Shown one piece after another: positions 37,291 through 49,699 of a DNA stretch of 64,000 nt; the first letter of the stretch is position 1; each line of letters starts with the position of its first letter. Position numbers and translations under genes: made by a program. The notes under the pieces are model-generated. The model saw nothing but the letters and a program-made list of their open reading frames with translations, did no database searches and had not been told where the DNA came from. Origin of the DNA: Schistosoma mansoni (Eukaryota; Platyhelminthes; Trematoda; Strigeidida; Schistosomatidae); the NCBI RefSeq assembly GCF_000237925.1, contig NC_031501.1, positions 932,286 to 996,285 of the forward strand, in the 5' to 3' direction.

Positions 37291-39000
37291 ATGCAAGGGT
37301 TTCATGGGCTATTCCTAGGTCATTTATGTACTTGGACGAAGAAATGTTTAGGATATTATACCCGACTTTTGTGAAACCGCATTTCAAATATAGGATTCAA
37401 TCAGCGAGCTCTTGTTTCAAATATCAATTGGATATGCTAGAACGAATCTAATGACAGTGGACCGAATTGGTAAAAGGCTCCTCTAGCCTATCTTATGAAG
37501 ATGAACTGAGATAACTCAACCATTTCCGTTATCTTACCGCAGATTACAGGGTGATCTAATACTAGCTCATGGTAATTATATGTCTTATCTTTTCTTCCCG
37601 TCTAGAAATGATCATTTGAGGGAAATTTATAAGAGAGTTAAAAAAACGAGATCAAATCGTTCACGTCTGAAGTCCCTGTTCTCGCACCCAGTAGTGAATT
37701 ACTGTAATTTTTCCAAGGGCACGTAATATCAGCACCTTCTGTTGATATAGTCAAAACGAAATAGTACCTTCACAAACTGCAAGGATTAATATAGGTCGAT
37801 AGACCTATCCTTACTACTGAAGACTGACCTTGACTAGCAGGTAAGATAACTCCAACCCGACCGAGGCATTGAGCTTAAATGGCGGCTAAGGTAAAAGATA
37901 CTCCTCTTTTGGTAAAAGTATATGTTCGGTTGCTTCCTGGCGTTTCGTTTCTATACGTTATAGAGCATTTAAACTTGTATTGAAAACGTTGACGTAGTTC
38001 ATGTCATAATCAGTCAAATGAGTGCGATTTGCAACTACGAATTTCTTTATGGCTACAATCATTTAGTTAATGACAATTCATTGAGGTGGGATAGTTGTAT
38101 GTTCTGGTACGTACACCTCTCAAAACACTATCCTCAGCATCCTAGTCTTGTTTGCCCCTATATATTAACGGTTGGCCTTATTTATTAACTGCTTAATAGC
38201 TCTCTTATGCAACCATTAGGAATTTTAGATGGCTTTTTTTTAGTCATCTTTTATGTATTTAAACAAACTCAGAGATATTATCAGAACCAGTGTAGACGCT
38301 TCAGCTTTTAGTCCTTCCCAAAACTGAAGAAGTCAATACACAATGTTTATGAATACATACTAATTCCACCCATTTAAATTGTCAGAGTTCTGTGGATTCA
38401 CACCTGTAAATTACCAATTTTTGTCGATATCACAATTCGTGTAGGTGCGATCTATGTACTTCAGTCGTATTTATCCTTGTTCATTTTTTTAGATCTTTGT
38501 GCTGAGTAAACCGCCGAACTTGTGCTAAAGTTAGTCCATCTTTCTAATAACCATGTACCTGTCGCTTAAAAATCACAAATTAGATCTTGATTTCAATTCT
38601 GAAGCTTTATTTCGCCATTTGTTATTCTTCAACGTATTGTATATCTCCCCGAATTCATAATGCCGAAAATATCTTCACCACTAAGTGAATATACTTTACT
38701 TACTTACTTGACTCAAATTTACTCAACCAACCAGATAATCTAATGAAATACGAGCGTGCCAGTCAATGTATAAACAAATATAAGTCGATGGAAACTCGGA
38801 CAGAAAAACACTGGGACCGTGAGATAATAAAATTTTACCTAGTGTTTTACTTTATCTCTACACATTTCCTCCATTATTTTCATTTCACTTCTTCAGCTAG
38901 ATATTATAGTTTCCTTTAGACTTAAATAGTTTTTCAAAGCATAGGTAATTCGAACTAGTAAGTGATACTTTCTACTAGAGTACCTTTAAGTAACTATATC
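37290..39000. other. No gene or known repeat seen
   Basis: No ORF over 60 codons in either strand and no recognisable transposon words. Confidence 0.55.
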
Positions 39001-39001
39001 T

Positions 39002-39235
39002 TGTAGTGTAGTGATTAATGCATTCGATTTTCAGTCGCTTATACCTAGGTTTAAACCTCACTACGCCTACTTCGGTTTTGTGTGGCGCATATATATCTGG
39101 TGCCCCCTTGTACCGATATTTATGTGTTTAAATAAATAAATAAACTTCGGTTTTGGAAACCGATAGTATCATTGGCCCTCAGACCTAAAATGTGTTTCGC
39201 ACCCAAGTACCTGGTAAATGAGTTAATTTAATTAC
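39002..39235. repeat. tRNA-like repeat interrupted by a retroposon end
   Basis: tagtgtagtgattaatgc resembles an A box and taggtttaaacctcacta a B box. The repeat is split by the 63-bp retroposon insertion at 39081-39143. Confidence 0.45.
39081..39143 (+). mobile_element. 0.5-kb tailed retroposon, 63-bp 3' end with perfect duplication
   Basis: Only the 3' end (tgtggcgcatatatatctgg to the tail) is present. The perfect 12-bp repeat acttcggttttg at 39069-39080 and 39144-39155 frames it. It sits inside an older tRNA-like repeat. Confidence 0.85.
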
Positions 39236-39649
39236 CAATTTTAATTAAAATGTATTGAGTAATATATGTGATAGTCAAGTCAATCAAATAAATGTTAACC
39301 AGTAATAAAATTATCAGTGGTGTAACTATGTGTGCAATAGATTCACTCTTTTTCTTCATTACTGGGAAAAGTAATGTTATAGTGAAAGTGCTGCAGAAAA
39401 TCGATCTTTGCATGCTACATAGTAAGGTGGGGACTTATGAATTACACAAATCCATCCATTCTTTTATTTCTAGATAAGTCGTAAACAACTTGTCTTAGTT
39501 CTGTACTTTTATTTTACTTCTCTGCCTGCTTACTATTTTACTCTATTATTCTCACTGTTTTATCCTTTTTTAAACATTGAACTTTTTTGTCTCAGCAGGT
39601 ACAATGATTTCTTGTCATTGGCTCATTTCTAATGTTTATTAGTGAGTCG

Positions 39650-40290
39650 TACGTAGCACAGAACTTTGGACACGTATACATCATTTCAATCTTCCATACT
39701 CTATTAGCACAGTGAGTTGAAATTATCAGGGAAATTTCCAGAGCAGTAGAAATAATAATATTATTGGCAATGAAAAAATTAGGGATCGAGAATATGATCC
39801 GAAAAAAGGGGTAGTGGAATAAAAAGTTACAAGATAGGTAGTCGGTAGACGTAATTTTTGTCTTAACTGTCGCAGTCACTGAAGATTCACTACCTCGTTA
39901 ATCGATTTATCATCATAACCTTGTACTCTGGATCTAATCTCAAATTACTTACTTACGCCTGTTACTCCCCATAGATGAGCATATGCCACTCAACAGCATT
40001 CTCCACCCAACTCTGTCCTGGGCAATCTTTTCCAGTTGCTGTTGATCCTTTTCATCTCAAACTGACGGTCCCAAAATATGCGAGAAATGGTTCAAAGATA
40101 CTGATGCTCAAATACCAGTAACCTACGAACATCTGTTTTTAGAGATCATGTTTCACAACTGTGAAACAAGGAGGAGAGCTGCCGTGCAGTATACCCATCC
40201 CTTAATTGGCAGAAAGATATTCCACCTACGCTACTGTTGACGCAAATTGACAAATACTAACAAATTTTGTAGTTTGGATTTATTTGAGAT
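39650..40290 (-). mobile_element. Second LINE family, decayed, split by an SR2 end
   Basis: Minus-strand remnants of the [10 protein letters not shown] and WDHRVS region flank the SR2 end at 39945-40057. The copy is older than the SR2 insertion it carries. Confidence 0.6.
39945..40057 (-). mobile_element. SR2 3' end inserted into another LINE
   Basis: About 110 bp of SR2 3' end reads on the minus strand (cttacttacgcctgttactc at its left). It is flanked by the repeat atctcaaa on both sides (tctaatctcaaa / ttcatctcaaa), a plausible target-site duplication, and splits an older minus-strand LINE copy (39650-40290). Confidence 0.7.
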
Positions 40291-40546
40291 GGCCAGGGTT
40301 TACATAAATTCATGATTTTTTGCGTTTTGTTTTCTGATTCACAGTATATTAAATCGTTGTTGTATACTAATTGGCATTCACTTACAAGTAATCATGGAAA
40401 ACATTCTGTCGCCAATAAATTATATTTATTCATAAACTGATGGAAAGAAGTGTAAACTTCTTGTCAAACAAGAAAGGTACTTTTCAATATTTTCAAATTA
40501 AACGACATCTTTAGAAAAAGATCAATCATCAAATAAAACGAATGTA

Positions 40547-43017
40547 ATGAACGAATCGTTAAGTCAGAAAGGTAGTTAATTACTTTGAATTCATAACTCT
40601 ATGCTGATGTAGTGACTGCAACCACTTCTGATCTACTTATTTCACTTGCAAATGAACCTTCACTGGCTTATTTTCATATTCAAGAACATATTAGAAAATC
40701 GATTCCGGAAATCTTGAAATACCAAGTTGGAAATTTCTTATGTTTTTGTAATATTCTTTATATAGTTGAAAATCGAACATTTAGATTCACAATTACGTGG
40801 TTCTTGTTACGATCTTGATTATGCACTCGAGTAAGTCATGTATCCCTAAATACTTACTGTTAACGACTATAAATCGAAATGTTAGAATAATAGTTTAAAA
40901 GTCCGTGGTAGATGTCCAAACGGTCTTCGTAATTATCCAGAGCATCTCAGAAATTACAAGTTATAAAGTGATACAAATATGCATCGTTTATGATTATTAA
41001 ATGTTGTCTCAGTGTGGTAAGAGGAGATCAATAATTGGCAGTTCTTAAAAGTAAAACCTCTAACCTAGTCAATTTAATTCTGTAGACGGTAATACATCTA
41101 TCTGTCTTAGTTCACAACTAGTCTTCCCGATTATTTACTACACTATAGTTTAAAACTTAGTTGACTAACGTCCTCTTCTTATCTAAACTATGATGCCTGA
41201 CCTTAGCAATACTTACTTTCTGGTCCTACCACACTGTCAATGCTATAGTGGGACTCATTATTGGTACTTGTACCCTACACATGTTTACCAATGCAGTATG
41301 AATCAGTTTGTACTGTGTGCTCTCTTTACTCCATTATGATCATAAGTAGACAAATGTCAAACAAGTTTCCGTTGTCTTTGTTTAGATCTCAACTGTGAAC
41401 GGCAAATAAAGTCTGATCCAACTTTAAATAGTTAAAGTGGTTTTTATTATATTTGTGTAATGTAAATAGGGATTTAAAAGCGCATATCACTTACAGTTAG
41501 TATTAAAAGCGTAAATTTTTTTATAAATTGTTATTTAATTCTGTAGTAATGTTAAAAGTATCTCAAAGGCTACAATACATTTTAACCGGATTAATGAGCT
41601 CTTGAAGTCGAGCTTATTTGCTAAACTGCAGTTGGATTATGCACGCATGAACGCGTAAGTTTCCAGTGATTTATAACACACTCAAAATATTACTACTCTG
41701 TTTAGTTGTGATCCTATTATTTCTTGAAATTTATTAAATGAATGTAGCTTACCTCACTATCGAAGGGATCTACAGTGACAAATCACTAATGACAACTGGA
41801 GTTTTGTGTTTAACGCAGAACTTATGGTACATTTATTGACAAGTTTAAATTAGACTGTCGAGCTATACATATATGAACATATCACCCTACTGGAGATTGT
41901 GACTTTTCTGAAAAACATTGCTGTGGGGATTAAATGCAACGCATTTATAGACTCAATCACAAACCATACCTACTACATGATAGCTTGTGATATAACCCAA
42001 CTAACAATAACATTTGAGTAGATACGTTTTTAACCGATGACCATCTGTTGGTTAGTACTTAGTTCCTAACTCATAACTAAGAGATAATCAACATGTTTCA
42101 CATAATAGAACACTTTGGAAGATTTCGGAATGTACAACTATCGCTCTCCCACTTAGTAAGACAGTTATGTGAACCTGAGCACTACTCCCAACCCCTTCAG
42201 AATTAAGTCCTGGAAACTTAATGAGCCACTAATCCATCACAAAGTAAGTCCAGAAAATTTATGATTCACATCGATTTTGAAAAGAATTACTCGTTTACAT
42301 TTACAATGGTTTCTATTCGATTTATTTGTAGTCCACCAGTTGAAATAGGCATCGATCTTGTTTCGTGGGATCTAAATGATGAGGAGCTGTTAAGGTATTA
42401 CACTTGCATCTATACGATTGCCAGCAACGGTAAATATGCAACAGAATGCTCCATTTTAATCTGCTAGTCTTAATTTGCTTCTTAATTACATATGTATGGA
42501 TGCAGTGCATAATCTTAATACATTGTTTGTTTGCAAATCTTTGATTCATTTTTGTGTGATTTAACACGGTGGTTGTGTGTTTTCTGTCAGATTTGTTTTC
42601 CAGAATGATTGCACTTACATGTCACTATTCTATGCTTTTTTGTTGGTCTGCTCGAATTTGTGTTTAGTAAATAAAGTTGATTTTTCCCGTTTAAACTTCT
42701 CTTCTAGTTTAAGTCATAAAGAGTCACGAGAACGAAGATCAACTCAACGCAACGAAGGTGTACACACTGACTTTTCTTCCAGAAACAACAAATGTATAGA
42801 GACCTCTACAAACTCACGAACACTAAGCCACATATCCAGCACAGTGTCGACAGCAGCCGTACAAGTACGTGATCAAGCTGTCAATTTGACCAGAAGAGTT
42901 TTGTGGACACAAAGTACCGATGTGTCTTGCTCTACCATCTCACCTAATTTATCTGATTCTAAAATCACTAACTCCTCGAGTTCATTTGATGAGGAACCAA
43001 AATTTCTGGAAACCTAG
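40547..43017 (+). CDS. BORCS8: BORC complex subunit 8 (BORCS8/MEF2BNB-like) with a long C-terminal extension
   Basis: BORCS8 is a subunit of BORC, the complex that recruits ARL8 and kinesin to lysosomes. I built six exons: 40547-40571, 40613-40725, 40766-40830, 41547-41654, 42332-42394 and 42708-43017. They total 684 nt, 227 residues plus stop, with AG/GT junctions and consistent phases. The first three exons give MNESLSQKVTATTSDLLISL then ANEPSLAYFHIQEHIRKSIP, which follows human BORCS8 (KVT...VLANEPSVALYRLQEHVRRSLP) closely; RGSCYDLDYALDNVKSISKA and FNRINELLKSSLFAKLQLDY continue the match to its MNA motif. Human BORCS8 is about 119 residues, so the last about 115 residues here (Ser/Thr/Arg-rich, no recognised domain) are extra. 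Introns 1 and 2 are only 41 and 40 bp while later ones are 716, 677 and 313 bp. The donor of intron 2 (gttgga) is weak. The core call is strong; the last two exons rest on phase and splice signals only. Confidence 0.88.
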
Positions 43018-43435
43018 TTTCGCAAACTAATCCTAACAAGGCTAAAACTCTGGAAATGAGTAGCTGGAGCTGTTTTACAAGCAGCTATTTCCTGTGATAA
43101 TTTGTAATGTTGCAGATTGTATCATACAAGTACAATATTCTTCTTAAGCCTATAGTTGCATTTTTTTAATACATACTTAACGAGCTATTTTATAGATAGC
43201 GTAGGTGGCAAAACAATGACTAGAATGTAAGATGATAAGTTTATCTGGTTGACGATTACCTAACTACATACTTTTCAAGCACGTACTTAAATACTATTGT
43301 GAGCTTCATATTTTTAGAGCAATTAGTGAAACAGGCAAAAACAAGTATATATTATAATAGAAACTACGAATAACAGTTTAAAACAAAAAGTATGTACATA
43401 TGAAAGAACTATGGTACAGTAAAATCAACAAGCGA

Positions 43436-46400
43436 TTACAAGCGACGAAGAGAAGCCTTCATTAACCGGGCTCGGGTTCTTGGACTGCGAGTTGGGGATG
43501 CCCGAGGCTGGATGGGAGACAATCTAAACAAGATAAAGTATTGTCTGAATTTTTGATAGTTAAACATTGTGAGTAACAAATAAGTTTTGAAATCAGTCAT
43601 TTTAACTTGTTAGGCCAGCATTCATATGGTAAAGCGCAGGTTTAAAAGTTTATGATTAGTTAATGAACACTGGGAACACTTATTATGTATCTCGTCATTA
43701 AAGTATTTTACTTTTTGATACTTGCGAAATTTATTCAAGGTTAATGAATCTCCGTAATGTAGGAAATTGATTTTTGTATCATGTTAACTCAGACTTTTCA
43801 GGAAAAAAAATTTTGCGCATTATAGTCCTTGGGGAAAGTTTTAAATGGAATAAACGGTAGTAGCGTCTTAAACCTAATCGTGTCTAGACTAACTGCTGTT
43901 ATTAAAAAGTTAGTCACACGTTCTTTCAACTGGTCTTGAGCCATATTTGTTGGTTAGAGAGTTGAGATACTTACTGATTGATGAATCATAGGCTTAGTGA
44001 TTGAAAAACGGGCGTGTAGGTCGTTCATATGGGACTTTTGATTATAAAATATAGCTGTTTCATGCCCGAGTCAGATTTCATTCATAAATAACAAATACCT
44101 TTTTTATGTCAAAGGTCTGGTCATGCACGTTATATTAAGTTTTATAGAGAGTGTCGTCAGTTAGTAAGGAGCTTAATCAGTAAACTAACAGTAAGATTTC
44201 CAAGTTTACGTCACGCTGAGTTTTCGCTAATCCAACATAAAGACCATTGTAAACAAACAGGCTAGTGTTTTAATTGTTACACGTCCCCATCGTGTAATTT
44301 TTCTGTGAGTAGGACGTGAGCATATGCAAGTTTCTCATGAACTCAGATCTTGAATCAAAACTTGCTTCCTACTAAATACATACCTGAGTACACTTGGACA
44401 CGTTTTATACTCAATACTAATATATATATTTCGAACATCAAACCTGGGATCTATGACTATTTTTACTTAAACGTAAACACTATTTCTGTCCGTACATATT
44501 TAAATGTTATCGAGATCCAGTTTAAGGAACATCTTCAAAATGTAACGTCACGGCACCCTTGCACGCCAACTTAAAAAACAATAAGTAGCCATTTAGCTAC
44601 ATAGGCACTTGATATTGTACCATAGTGACCTCTAAATACAAACGACTTGAAATAATTCCTGGAGAAAATCAGGCGTAAAATACGAAGAACCATACCTGCA
44701 TACTGGTGAGTCTGGTGTCATTTGACATTTATCACTGGGCGAGTGTTCCCGTTGACAATTATAACAAACAGAGATACCACAATCCAAAGCCTGACAATGC
44801 AAACGATTCGGCCATTCATTAGGTCTATAAAACGCTACTCCAGAGCATACGGGGCATGGATGCAAAAACTCCTTTAAGTGGTAAAAAATAAGAGGTTTGA
44901 TGAACAATGTCGTAAGCAGAAAATAAAAAGCCACATCACCAGGAAGTAAGGATAGTCACGGCGTTCGTTTAGGAATGGTTTTTGTCAATAGCAATGCCAA
45001 TGATTTAAAATGACAACTTGGTTGATTTCGGCTGCGTTGGTTCCTAGGAATGTATTCTGGCTCGTAAATTAACTTTCTTAGCAAACATTCGACATGTTAT
45101 ATCAGTATACTACTCTGAAACAAATATTTCAAATTACATTAGGAGTATAGATATCATTAGCCGCTAACCTGTGATAACAACTAGGCATTTTTTAAAACTA
45201 AGAACAAGCGTACGAAGTGAAAATAGCGAGGCCTAATGATCAAGCAATGATAAACTCTATGTAATTAGTTATCCGTAGAGCTTGCGACAAAACCCGGTAT
45301 AGTAATGACCTGAATCAACCAGCATACTTCTATTCATAAAATGAAAGTGCGTAAATGTGGATATTCGGTTCACAAGTCTAACCCAAGGGGAAATTGGTTT
45401 AAGTCACAAGTTACACCTTCTTATTAATAAATGAGCCTCTTTGGAGAGCATTACGACTATTATTGTCTAAGGGCATACCATTACTATTGGCTTGGAATCA
45501 ACAATTTGATACCAACTACCCCATAGTGGTAGACTTGGGATGAAATGTACAGTTAACATGTATAACTTTGGCTTTCTGCCAATCAAACTTGAATATTTTT
45601 ACGCGACTGTTGGACCCTAGTGTTACCAAGAGATGTCAGTGTCTGATTGCCCAAATATACCAAGCAAATTTTGCGAGATCTATTTATAATGCATCATAAA
45701 AAAGAGGAAATCCCCTCTGCTAGCTTTATTGAAGATAAAAATCAATGGTAAACCGTGACTTAATGAACTTGTTGAGGGTGTCTAGACATAAATGCTTTCT
45801 GAACTGATTGACTTATCAAAAGTTTACACTATATATAGCGAATTTGCATGTTAACAATGCAACCTTTCTTACCTTAGTATCAAACTTATCAACTCTATTC
45901 TTAATTGTACAAAAGTTGAAGCAGTTGATAGCACTTAACGGTTTACGGTTGGTTGTTGATCTCCGTGAACCCTTGGCCAGGTTCTCCTAAACACAGGTTT
46001 ATAAATTATGTGAAACGTACCTTTAGTGTAATCTCATGCTTTCTACTAGCGGTAAACAGCCGTGGAAAGCGCAATTTCAACGAATACCATGACTTACAAA
46101 CACTAAGTATTGTAAGACGGTCAGAAATAGTCAGGTAACGGAGAATTTTCAGAAGTATATATTCCGACTTTTCAAAAGACATCAGGGCAGACAGTATATC
46201 AACACGCCGCTTACCCCGTAAACTGAACAATAAGCGAACAAATTTAAGGAACTCACGAATTCCTAGTACCGGTAAATTCTTGAACTCCTACACTTTCAGG
46301 GAAAATATCTTTCTCCGTGGTGAGGCCGAGACTAAGAAAAGTCGAAGAACAAGTACCATAACCAGTATCCTGAATCCAATCTGGAAGTGATATGGATTCA

Positions 46401-46587
46401 CATTTAACACGATACGGTGTCGAAGTATTTTTTAACAGCGGAAAGCTGTTTTTCCCGTGATATTTATGGGACATCCCACAGAAATACTAAACAGTTTCAA
46501 AAAGGGATATTCTCAACAGCGCGCCGTCACCTTGCGAAGGAAATTTCGGTACAGAAAAACTCCTACAAATAAAGTACACGTAGTCAT
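43436..46587 (-). CDS. Emi1/Emi2-like (FBXO5/FBXO43) APC/C inhibitor: F-box, zinc-binding region, LRRL tail
   Basis: Emi proteins inhibit the anaphase-promoting complex: the zinc-binding region (ZBR) and a C-terminal RL tail block substrate and UBE2S action, and the F-box binds SKP1. Exons on the minus strand are 46587-46531 (tentative), 46486-46257, 46222-46021, 44871-44696 and 43523-43436, joined in phase across introns of 44, 34, 1149 and 1172 bp. The product is about 250 residues (227 if it starts at the ATG at 46474). Exon 2 has SLPDWIQDTGYGTCSS, which resembles the DSGxxS phosphodegron of Emi1 with Thr for Ser. Exon 3 has an F-box (ALMSFEKSEYILLKILRYL...CKSW). Exon 4 holds eight zinc ligands, CPVC, CQALDC, CYNC and HSPSDKC. 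The last exon ends in MKASLRRL-stop, the known LRRL-type tail. It is far shorter than vertebrate Emi1 (about 450) or Emi2 (about 700), with almost no linker between F-box and ZBR. The start codon is the weak point; an upstream in-frame ATG pair at 46659 is also possible. Confidence 0.82.
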
Positions 46588-47495
46588 AGTGAAAAGGAAT
46601 TTACAATATCCTGATACTTTTTTACTGATTTTTGAGCAGTAAACTTTAAGAAACATCATGTATGTTGTTATTGTCACTCATTCATTCCTAATATATATTA
46701 CCTACTAACATGAAACGATAAGTTTCTTTCTTCCCATGTTTTGACTTTGATTAAGGTTTTTAGGTGCATCTAATGAATACAGTGAAGTCCGTCTGTCTAG
46801 TCGGCTTTACTAGGTCTGAGTGTTTAGACACCTGTATTATAGGGGGGCTTACCGCGTTTTCCCAGAGAAATGGGAGCCTAGTATTCTTTGTAGTGAAGGG
46901 TGTGGCAGGTCATTTACTGTCACCTTGGATTACAATCAAGTTAGCCACTTGGTCCTTGAGGTAGTGATTGCGAATGTAGATGTGAGTACTTAATTATCTA
47001 CCCTTCTAAAGTTGCTGTAGACTTAAAGCTTACGCGTAAGAGGATCGGTTGTGGGCTTAGCAACTCCACTTTGTAAGAAGAAATCTCGCCAAAAAATTGC
47101 TTACCAGAAATAAGTCACTTTAACGATCGATACTCTGACCTGAAATTTGAAGGATCTTCGCATAGAAGAGTTTAATTTCCAGTGCAGTGGCACTTTAAAC
47201 TCCGCCTGTAGTTCTTCTAGGGCTACTGCCGGCCCCAAGGCCGCGTAAAGGAGAAGGGTTGGGTGTAGGGTCAGCATCCCCGTCCAGTAGGAAACAACCT
47301 TGCTTAAAATTGCCCCATGGTGAAGGTCCAGATTCTTCGGAAGTTACGAGATCGATGTACCTTCTAACAACCAGAACAACCCTTATTATAAATACATGGA
47401 ATTTTCGGACATTGTGGGAGACCAGAAGGACCAGTAAAATAGTAACGGAAATGATAAGATACGACTTAACAGGGTGCTCGGAATAAAGCCTAAAA

Positions 47496-48003
47496 TGCGC
47501 TGGGATGGCCAAAGGCGGGAGAGTCAGTTCTTCAATTTGAAATGCTCTCACGTGGCCACACGTATACAGTCACTGTTAAGGAAGCACTATTCACTATCTT
47601 CCTATGGTAGGGGTGTTGCTTACGAAATTGAGGGATAAAAAGTGAATATCCGGAGCTTTAACCGGGTTAGTGAATATTGAGGATCCAAAAAAGGGAGTTG
47701 GAAAACTCTGATCCTAAGTCAGTGGTGCACATGGCCCCCAGGATCCTGAAGGAACAAAAGGCGTATAAATTAGTCATTGGTCATCGTCTATCATAGGATT
47801 GCATTTCGTAGCGTTTCTCCAATGCCTTGTGGATGAAACCTTCAGGTTGAAGGCTCTGGGTGTGGCCTCCTAAGAAAATCACCTGCTTCGGTCTGAGCAT
47901 CCGGGGAGTATAATAGCCCACACGCAAATCAAGTGACTTGTGTGGCGCATATGTATTCGGTGCCCATTTGTATTAATATTTGTGTTCCAATGAATAAATA
48001 AAT
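47496..48003 (+). mobile_element. 0.5-kb tailed retroposon, full length, diverged
   Basis: Family body from gcgctgggatggccaaagg to aatgaataaataaatc. It is more diverged than the 14-16 kb copies. Confidence 0.75.
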
Positions 48004-48019
48004 CAACTTGGAATAACTG

Positions 48020-49695
48020 AAGAGAAGAGATGCTGTTGTTCTCTGATCACAAAGAAGAAAATGCTCCACACAGGGAATTTCTCTGTTGCTGTTCAAAGAA
48101 GCACATAATACATGTATAAGATGGTAATCTCACCTATCCAGGATCATCAAAGCATCCTCCAAAACAAACAGGAAGCTAATTACAATGAATGTTATTCAAT
48201 GTTATGCAACCACCAATGATAGCAAAGTGAATGATAAGGGGCAGTTTTACGATAGGCTTCAATCAGTCATAGCGAAGTGTTCGGGTAAAGACCTGTCCAT
48301 CTTGACGGTGGCCTAAACACCGAAGTCGGAATGGATAACAACGATCAGGAATATACCATGTTACGACATGGACTGAAAGAGAGAAATGAAAATGGGGGGA
48401 GATTCGCAAACCTATTTGCATGCAACTAATTAGTTATAGGGGGCACAATATTCCCGCAGAAAAACATACAAAAGGCCATAAGGGTTTCGCCCGAACACAC
48501 CACGATGAACCGGATGGATTATATTTGTATCACTAAAACACTCCGACGGAAAATCGCGAAGTGGGAACCAAGAGAGGGGCTGACATAGCTTCAGATCACC
48601 ACCCGGTTGTGTTCAAAATGAAACTGAAGGTAAAGAAGCATAAGACAACTAGATAAACAGCATCACAAAATTTTGATGCAGCTTCCCTTTAAAATACTTG
48701 CAAACCCAAAGAGTTCAAGATAACTTTCTAGAACGTATTCCAAGCCCTAAAATGTTTACTGGAGGAGTAGAAACTACTAAGGAGGACAATTGAAAAGAGA
48801 TTGATTAGACAATAACTTCAACGTGTAAAGAAGTTCTGGACAGCAAAAGGCATTATCATAAGGAATAGACCTCTATAGAGACCGAGGACAAAATTGAAGA
48901 AAGAAAGAAGGGAGCAATTAACAGGGGTCGAACATTAACAGGTGAAGTCAAGTTGCACGCCAGACACACTGAAGCAAACAAGCAAGTGAAAAAGAGCGTT
49001 GGAGTTGACAGATGGAAATGCGTGGAAGACCTAGCAACGACAGCTAAGAAAGCTGAAAGAGAAGGTAATATGACGCGACGAAGAAACTAACAGGAAGATT
49101 TAGTAAACCGGAGGGGCTGATCAATGATAAAGAAGGCAAAGCAATCATTGAAATTAAACAACAGAGGAACAGATTAGAATACTTCGGGGAACTCTTGAGT
49201 TGACCATCTATACTGAACCCTGTGAACATTAAAGTAACACAGACAGACATTCCTGTGGATGTGACTCCACTAACGATCGAAGAAATCAAGATGGCCATCA
49301 GGCAAATCAAGAGCGGAAAGGCAGAAGGACCTGACAGTATACCAGCTGAAGAACTAAAGGCAGACATTGAAATAACTGCAAACATGCTTCACCTTCTATT
49401 CAAGAAGATTTGGGAAGAGAAACAAGTGGCAACGGACTGGGAAGAAGGATACCTCATCGAGATACCAAAGAAAGGAGATCTGGGCAAATGTGAAAATTAC
49501 AGAGGCATCTGTTTGCTATCAGTACCAGGAAAAGTTTTCAACAGAGTGTTGCTGAACCGGATGAAAGACGCAGTAGATGCCCAACTTCGAGATCAGCAGG
49601 CTGGATTCCGTAAGGATCGGTCGTGCACAGACCAGATTGCGACACTACGGATCATCGTTGAACAATCAATTGAGTGGAACTCATCACTATACATC
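48020..49695 (+). mobile_element. SR2-type LINE, endonuclease to early reverse transcriptase, degraded
   Basis: Degraded endonuclease words appear from 48190 (NVIQCYATTND, QFYDRLQSVIAKCSGKDLSI). After them comes an open 170-codon stretch from 49222 with VTPLTIEEIKMAIRQIKSGK, GDLGKCENYRGICLLSVPGK and [20 protein letters not shown]. The copy stops abruptly after NSSLYIN near 49698, so it is truncated at the 3' side rather than the usual 5' side. Confidence 0.85.
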
Positions 49696-49699
49696 AACC

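Noticed and set aside
42577-42707. Start of a separate gene at the ATG upstream of the last BORCS8 exon
   Set aside because: The segment ends in a strong pyrimidine-rich acceptor (cttctcttctag) that joins exon 5 in phase, so it is better read as intron.
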